64,000 bases of DNA, taken from positions 32,006,936 through 32,070,935 of the forward strand of contig CM055095.1 of NCBI GenBank assembly GCA_029204225.1, written 5' to 3'. A program made the translations under genes and the position numbers. Positions 58,004-64,000 of the stretch are shown in pieces (within the stretch, counting starts at the first letter, position 1; every line of letters begins with the position of its first letter). Origin of the DNA: Diphasiastrum complanatum (lineage: Eukaryota > Streptophyta > Lycopodiopsida > Lycopodiales > Lycopodiaceae). A model generated the notes under the pieces. That model was not told the origin of the DNA and searched no databases. It saw nothing but the letters and a program-made list of their open reading frames with translations.

Positions 58004-61000
58004 AATTAATTTACTATTTTAAGTTTTACTTAGCTTAATTCATTTTTGTCGTTCCGCGGTATCATTTTATATACTTTAATCTTCTTGTATGGTCATGCTT
58101 TCCCATGAGTCATTATCCTCAATCTGACCAACCACCTAATCAAGTACCCAGAGATAGAACAATTTTTTATCTATGATTATGAGTACTCTTTCAGATTCCA
58201 AAGGTACATTGAGCGATAAGTCCTCCAAATGGGTAAAATCTTCAATACATCCAATTGTCGTCATCATATAAACTAAATTCACATGATACACACCAATCCT
58301 GAAGATTAAATTCAAAATCTAACAAATCAATCTTTTAACTTTCACATTTACCCTAAAAATCAACCCTTAGTCTGATAGATTTATCTGTCTCCTAACTGAC
58401 CGGAGATTTAGGCTGAAACCAGTACACAAGCATTCCTTGACTATAATCTGTAGTAGAATTTTATCCACTAAAATAAGAAATTCCTCATAAGTAAACAAAT
58501 TACTTAATGAAAATGCCTATGAGATCCACACAATCTACAAGTATGTGCAAGAATAAACAATTTTAGATTCCCAAATAATTGATCTAAATCTTTGGCTCAT
58601 CCAATTGATCAAGAAACTCAACTCTTAAGAATAATCATATATTCATATAATCTTCTACTGATCACTAAGTATGAATTTATGATCCGTCAATCATAATCAT
58701 TTACAATCTTATGATTCGTTGAATCATAATTTACAGGATTCCAAAACCATACTCAATCATTGAAAGATGCTAGGGTATATGCATACCATACCATTCGGGA
58801 AATATAAGAATCATTCTGAAATCTTTTCCACAAGGAAAATTACTACATTACAAGAATATTCTTTCAGTCTGATTCTTAACCAAATTATGAGTTCCAAATT
58901 CTACAATCAACCAAGGAATTAAAGACCATCATAGCATTTGTCTTTAACCACATAAACTTTATATAATCACATAGAACAACATCTAGAGATTACAAAGTTT
59001 TGCTAAATTCCAACTAAATTCAATGGTTATCCTAGATATTAGTTAGACTCTGTCATCCAATATGATCTCATGGGATTTAGTCAATAACTTCAGATATATT
59101 TCTCATTCAAAAAATATTTTATATCAAGAATCTTCTATATTCTGTGCACATAACTCCCATAGATGAATCCCGATGACTCACGAATCATGTGTCTTATAAG
59201 CAATATGCAACTGGTTGATCCCATGAAAGTCTTATTCCTACCTTTTTCTTCTACCCCTTTAAAACGAAATTCCATAATCTTGATAAAAAGTTCTCAAGAG
59301 ACAATGTATAAGATATCAAAGATTCGAAAAAGTCAGTAATGAGTATCCAATACTATTACAAACCAAACTTTTTCCTCAAAATCATAGGATATCTTATCCC
59401 GAGTGATAGAAGATTTCATCTCCATAATCAACTATCAAATAGAGATAATCATTTGGGTTCAAGAAGTCTATATTCCACTTAATCAATTGAAAACATTAAT
59501 TGATTCTGAGCTATATTCACCATTGAATGGAAGTATAATTTCATATAAGTCTAACAGTCCTTCAGAACCAAATTCTACACTGGAAGAAATTATACGAATC
59601 TCAATCCAATTGTCTCGTATTTAAGAAAAATTTAAAAAATAGAGGTTTAAAATAATAGAGAAATAGATTTAAGGCTTCTAGATTCTGTAAATAATGAGAT
59701 ATCATTTGGGATTTATCTATATCTCATAATTTCCCAAAATACCCAAAACAAAAAACCAATGGATTTCACTATTAGTATGGCCATTACAATAATTACTAGC
59801 CATCAGTCTACAGATCATTCTCACCCAAAGAAATCCCCTTATAGAATCATTAATGTCCCATATCACTAGTTTTTCCTCCAAGAATTCTCTGCTTCTAGAT
59901 CTATTTACCCAAAAAGTCAAAAAGACTATTTGGCTATCCTATACCCAAATATAGGATCATAATCACAACCAATTCCAAGAGATACTTCTAGCCATTGAAT
60001 TCTCTCATGCTCCTGAAACGTTACTCAAAGAATAGCACTCCGCATTGTACCATGGCATGGTCGAGACGAAATGTATCGTTTGAGTATAGTTGAAATGCCG
60101 CAAGTGTATTGCCTAACCCAAAAGGAACATGGATCTCAACAAAACCGAATACCATAATGTCCTAGATATCCAATATCTATTTTAGAATCGGTAAAAAGAA
60201 CTTAATTCTTTTACGGGTTAGAATTTTTCTTGGTTGTCTCAGTCATTGTAAAAAAACACTCTATAATCCCACAAAAAAGAATCCAAATTACTAGATTCCT
60301 ATATGGAACACCTTCATCTGCTTTCACTAGCAAGATCCAAATCCAATTGCAAAATAGAGATGGTTCCATAAATGGATTATCTGAATTGCCACTCACTTTT
60401 CTCTTAGAATCTTTGATTTCTCAAAATTCTAATTAACATTGGAGAAAATGAATCCAATTTCCTAGAGGCAGTCTTTTTTATTAATTCCCAATTGTTATTC
60501 TCACTTGCTATCACTTATACTTGAGGGATTGAAAGTAAATAAAATAACTAGATCACTAGGAAAACCAATCATCTACACCTCAAGCTTCATCTCTTTCCTC
60601 CCTTTCAAAAATGGTTCAGGCTAAAAGCCCCAAATTTGTACTAGGAAAAAATTCAATTTGGTATCAATAGTACTTTAACTACTAATGAACCAAACAGTTT
60701 TGAATGTTCAACTAATCAAGTGTCACACTTAATTACTGGCAAATCTCCTTATGGATCAACATACAAAGATTTGCATTATTGTTGCTCTTTACTTATTCCA
60801 AAAAACAAGAAATGCTCCAATTAGTTGACAGATTCTAAAATCTACAACTAAAAGTGAGAGGAACTGTGACCTTAAAAACTGACTGATTTTCAAATCAGTA
60901 AGATCATTCACTTTACAAGCGATTTCTGTTTTGTCAATAATCGACGAATTTGAACAAATCCAAAACATTCAGGGTTACTTCAAATTTTACGTAAACTAGG

Positions 61001-61460
61001 AATTTTAAATTCCATTTGATATGGACCTAAATTGTGAAAATTGATCTAAAACATTGACTTGGCAGTTTCACAATTACCATCACATTCCGAAAGGATTCCG
61101 AAACATCTGGCATGCATTAGACATGACATGCAGTGATTTCTAAAAAAATCAAATTTCTTAGTAACTGGGAAATCAGCCTTTTGAGCTAGAACTGCTAAAA
61201 ATAGCTTCATGCATGAAATTTCTCTGATCAATCTACTGAACCAGTTGCATATGTACCCAACAACAGCAGACAAAAAATCCATAGACTATTCACTTGTCAA
61301 AAGATCATCAAGATCTCGATTACCACCAGACAGGTACAAACCTGAACTATTCTGGACTTCAGAAGAAGAACCATAGAGTGTTTCTAAAACACTCTCTACA
61401 CCATAAGATGATAAATGAAAAACTACCATAGATAGTGAATACAGTTCACTTCTCACTGAG
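58004..61460. other. Long AT-rich stretch without recognised genes
   Basis: 3.4 kb with open frames no longer than 78 codons and no motifs of retroelements, tRNA or organelle genes that I can recognise. It may be leader or LTR material of the Copia relic that follows. Confidence 0.5.
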
Positions 61461-62687
61461 AATCAGACGTGGTCTATTGTAGATCTTCACCAACAAAGAA
61501 TGTCATCTATACAAAATGGATCTTCAAAAGGAAGTTCAACCTAGATGGGTCTATTGCCAAATGTAGGACAAGATTGATAGCTAAAGACTACAAACAAGTT
61601 CAAGATATTGACTACAATGAGACTTTCGGTATCGTAGTTAAATTACGGTCTCTCAGAAGTTTGTTTGCACATGTAAACCCATATCTTTTCATATTGGTTT
61701 CAAACCAAGCAATGCTAACTACAATGTCTATGTACAACGTTTTAATATTAGATTAGTGATTATTGCACTTTATGTACCTGATGCATTATTATTCAGCAAT
61801 GATAGATTATACATCACTTACTCGGCATTCAAATCAGCAGAGATAGAATAAATAGGAAGCTTTATTTTAGTCAACACAATTATATGCATAACATGTTGCA
61901 GAAATACAACATGGGTGACTGCAAACCCGTCGCTTCACCAATAAATTCTAGGGCTACAAGCTCTCAAAAGACGTGTCCCAAGGATACATCAGAAGAGTTA
62001 AACTCTACACAATATCCATATCAATCTTTGATTGGGTCACAAATGTATGCAATGTTTTGTATCAGACCAGATCTGACATTTATATTCAATATACTTAGTC
62101 TGTTTATGACAAATCCAGGTTTACAACATTGGAAGACTCTAAAAAGAGTCATGAAGTACATTCAAAGTACTAAAGCCTATGCACTATGCTATGATGGAAC
62201 TATTCTTGAAGGATCAACTCTATATAGATACACCAATTCAGATTGGAGTGTAGATTCAAATATCAAAAAATCAGCCTCTGGTTATTGCTTTTATTTAGCA
62301 GGTGGTCCAGTCTCCTAGAACAGCAGAAAGCATAAATCAATTTCTTTGTCTTCAACAGAAGCTGAATTTATTGGTGAAACTCAAGCTATAAAAAAAAAAG
62401 CTATTTGGATCAGATTATTATTACAAGATATCTCCAACCAACAACTCAAAGCTACGACCATCTACTATGACAACTTATGTTGCATATCTCTTTCTTTCAA
62501 TCCTAGGTTTCATTCTAATACTAAACACATTAAAATACATTTTCATTTTGTAAGAGAGAAAGTACTTGCAAAGCGAGTAGACTTAGTATATTGTGAAACT
62601 AAGGAGATGGTTTCAAATATTTCTACTAAAGTTCTAATCAAAAAGTTCTTACATATAAGTCTTCAAATGAATCTAGATCTTTGTTAA
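61460..62687 (+). pseudogene. Copia RT/RNase H relic
   Basis: It starts in the RT fingers (WIFKRKFNLDGSIAKCRTRLIAKDYKQ), breaks, and resumes with LYVPDALLFSND near 61,775, where the catalytic YVDD has become YVPD. QKYNMGDCKPVASP, PYQSLIGSQMYA and HWKTLKRVMKYI follow. RNase H has YTNSDWSVDS, SLSSTEAEFIG and YYDNLCCIS, with KHIKIHFHFVREKVLA at the end. Stops at 61,755, 61,848 and 62,318 and an internal RT deletion kill it. It ends about 140 bp before the inverted Gypsy LTR. Confidence 0.88.
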
Positions 62688-62828
62688 AACCAAGGTGATC
62701 TCCTTCATGAAGATTCATCATTGGATAACTAACATGTATTATGGGGTGAGCCTTGATCCTATTAGATAAATCTAGATGGTAAGCTAAAGATCAAATCTTT
62801 TTCAAGACTTTATACAGTCCACTATATC

Positions 62829-63568
62829 TGTAGTGGGTTTCTTTCCTTGCCTAACCTCAATCCAAGATCTAATCAATCTAGCATCAAAGAGATAAAATTA
62901 GTTGTCACGCATAGATTTGTTCCCATGAGAGTGATAGTAGAGTTCAGATTTCAGCATGAATGGAAGATTCACATCTAGCTCTAACATCCAATAAACCTAA
63001 GCATTAACACTACATCTACTAACCCTAGATCCACAACAAGATAGCTTACTCTTTCTCTCTCTCTCTCTTTCTCCCTCATAGAAAGTATAATAACATGCAA
63101 TCTTAATAACAATCAGATCCAACAATTAGCAAAACACAAATAAAGCATGAGAGATGGAGGAAAAGTGATAGAGAGCAAGGACATTCATAAATCCATTTCA
63201 CAAGAGAACCAATTTGCTTCATTGAAATGAAGAAATGAACATGTGTAGGAACTCGAGTTGGTCCCTTTTTATAGTAGAGAGGAGGACCCTAGCCTCTGAA
63301 TCCTATTGGTCCATTTCTGCCTCCCTAATTATTCAAATTTAAAAAAGAGTGGAAACCATCCAAATTGGGAGAAACCCAACTTTATTCACTAACTTGACAT
63401 TTAGGCCCTGCGACATTAAAAGTCTCACAAAAAGACCTAAAGTTCTTTTATTGACTTGTAACTAATCAAATAACTATGTGATCATTGGGCTTACACACGC
63501 AAGATGCCAAATCTCTCTCACTTATTAACTAGGGTTAGGGTTGCCTTGGGATCTGCAAACCTCCAACA
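62829..63568 (-). repeat. Third copy of the inner Gypsy LTR, inverted (3' LTR)
   Basis: The minus strand reads TGTTGGAGGTTTGC (63,568) to CCCACTACA (62,829), homologous to 16,908-17,648 and 25,065-25,822. It is preceded on the minus strand by TTTGGTGGGGGATAC, the same purine tract as at 25,052, so it is a 3' LTR and its element continues beyond the right edge. Confidence 0.88.
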
Positions 63569-64000
63569 GTATCCCCCACCAAAACTGGTGGCGGTCCCAT
63601 GACACCTATGAGATGCAGTTACTGTGGGCTTTTATTGGCTTCACGACAAATCTTTATTAATTAATACTGCACCTTCTTCTTAAAACCGAGTCGGGCAGTG
63701 TTAAAATCCAAATTATTGCGACAAAAAACAACGAAGGGCTCCGACAATCCATTTTGAAGTTGTCCAGGACATGAAGAGAGATTCCCAAGAGCCTCCCATC
63801 ATTGCTGCGCAGAAATACAGTCGAGCCATCGGCGGCTGATCCTTGATATTCTCTGAGGCCATTGGCTTATTTGGATCGAATGCCAAAGGAGGAATGCAAT
63901 CATTCCATCTCGTTGCCACGGATGCCAACAGAGTCAAATCTTTTGCAGTCTCATTGTCGGATCGAGAGAGTATATATACTCCCGCTGGTATGCTTGTAAT
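63569..64000 (-). pseudogene. Post-integrase ORF C-terminus of the inverted Gypsy element (partial)
   Basis: The minus-strand frame 63,937-63,713 reads LLASVATRWNDCIPPLAFDP, DQPPMARLYFCAAMMGGS and WIVGALRCFLSQ, the same domain as 24,690-24,920. Flanking sequence to 63,590 matches the 3' untranslated part of the plus-strand element. The gene runs off the window. Confidence 0.75.

Noticed and set aside
58004-61460. Organelle-derived insert
   Set aside because: The AT-rich text looked plastid-like, but I could not recognise any plastid or mitochondrial gene motif.

Overview
This is nuclear DNA of a land plant with a large, repeat-rich genome. The evidence is a DUF630/DUF632-type gene start, a BAHD acyltransferase relic, GT-AG introns, and wall-to-wall nested LTR retrotransposons primed by plant initiator-Met or Asp tRNAs. 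A LINE tail of a type I associate with ferns, lycophytes, mosses and conifers points weakly to a non-flowering vascular plant. Only one sequence looks like an intact host gene, the DUF630/632 first exon at the left edge. Most of the window is mobile DNA in various states of decay.

Layout. 0.3-1.0 kb: DUF630/632 exon (-). 4.85-10.0 kb: Copia element (+) with a truncated 5' LTR, whose reverse transcriptase is replaced by a 0.9 kb unrelated open segment while gag, protease, integrase and RNase H remain. 10.5-13.3 kb: minus-strand Copia and Gypsy relics. 13.4-27.7 kb: an outer Gypsy element interrupted by an inner Gypsy element (16,908-25,822). The inner element has two LTRs and a 5-bp target duplication (GATGG), and encodes RT, RNase H, integrase and a large post-integrase ORF. 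27.7-36.7 kb: Copia RNase H, several LTRs, gag pieces, an Asp-tRNA-type primer site, long microsatellites and leader word arrays. 40.2-46.4 kb: two Met-tRNA-primed LTRs and a Gypsy gag-pro-RT-RNase H remnant. 46.7-47.0 kb: a decayed histone H3 (CENH3-like) copy. 47-54.6 kb: a low-copy-looking region with two inverted paralogous ubiquitin-like ORFs around a Ulp1-like (C48) cysteine protease gene. 55.5-56.2 kb: BAHD acyltransferase pseudogene. 57.2-58.0 kb: LINE ORF2 tail. 61.5-62.7 kb: Copia relic. 62.8-64.0 kb: a third copy of the inner Gypsy LTR, inverted, with the end of its post-integrase ORF.

The most interesting items are: the ubiquitin-like/Ulp1-like cluster; the Copia element with RT swapped out in frame; a post-integrase ORF domain conserved in three Gypsy copies; the histone H3-like retrocopy; and short CG-containing word arrays (shared core TCGC) in the leaders and spacers of several unrelated Gypsy families. 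All alignments were done by eye and all boundaries are by inspection.
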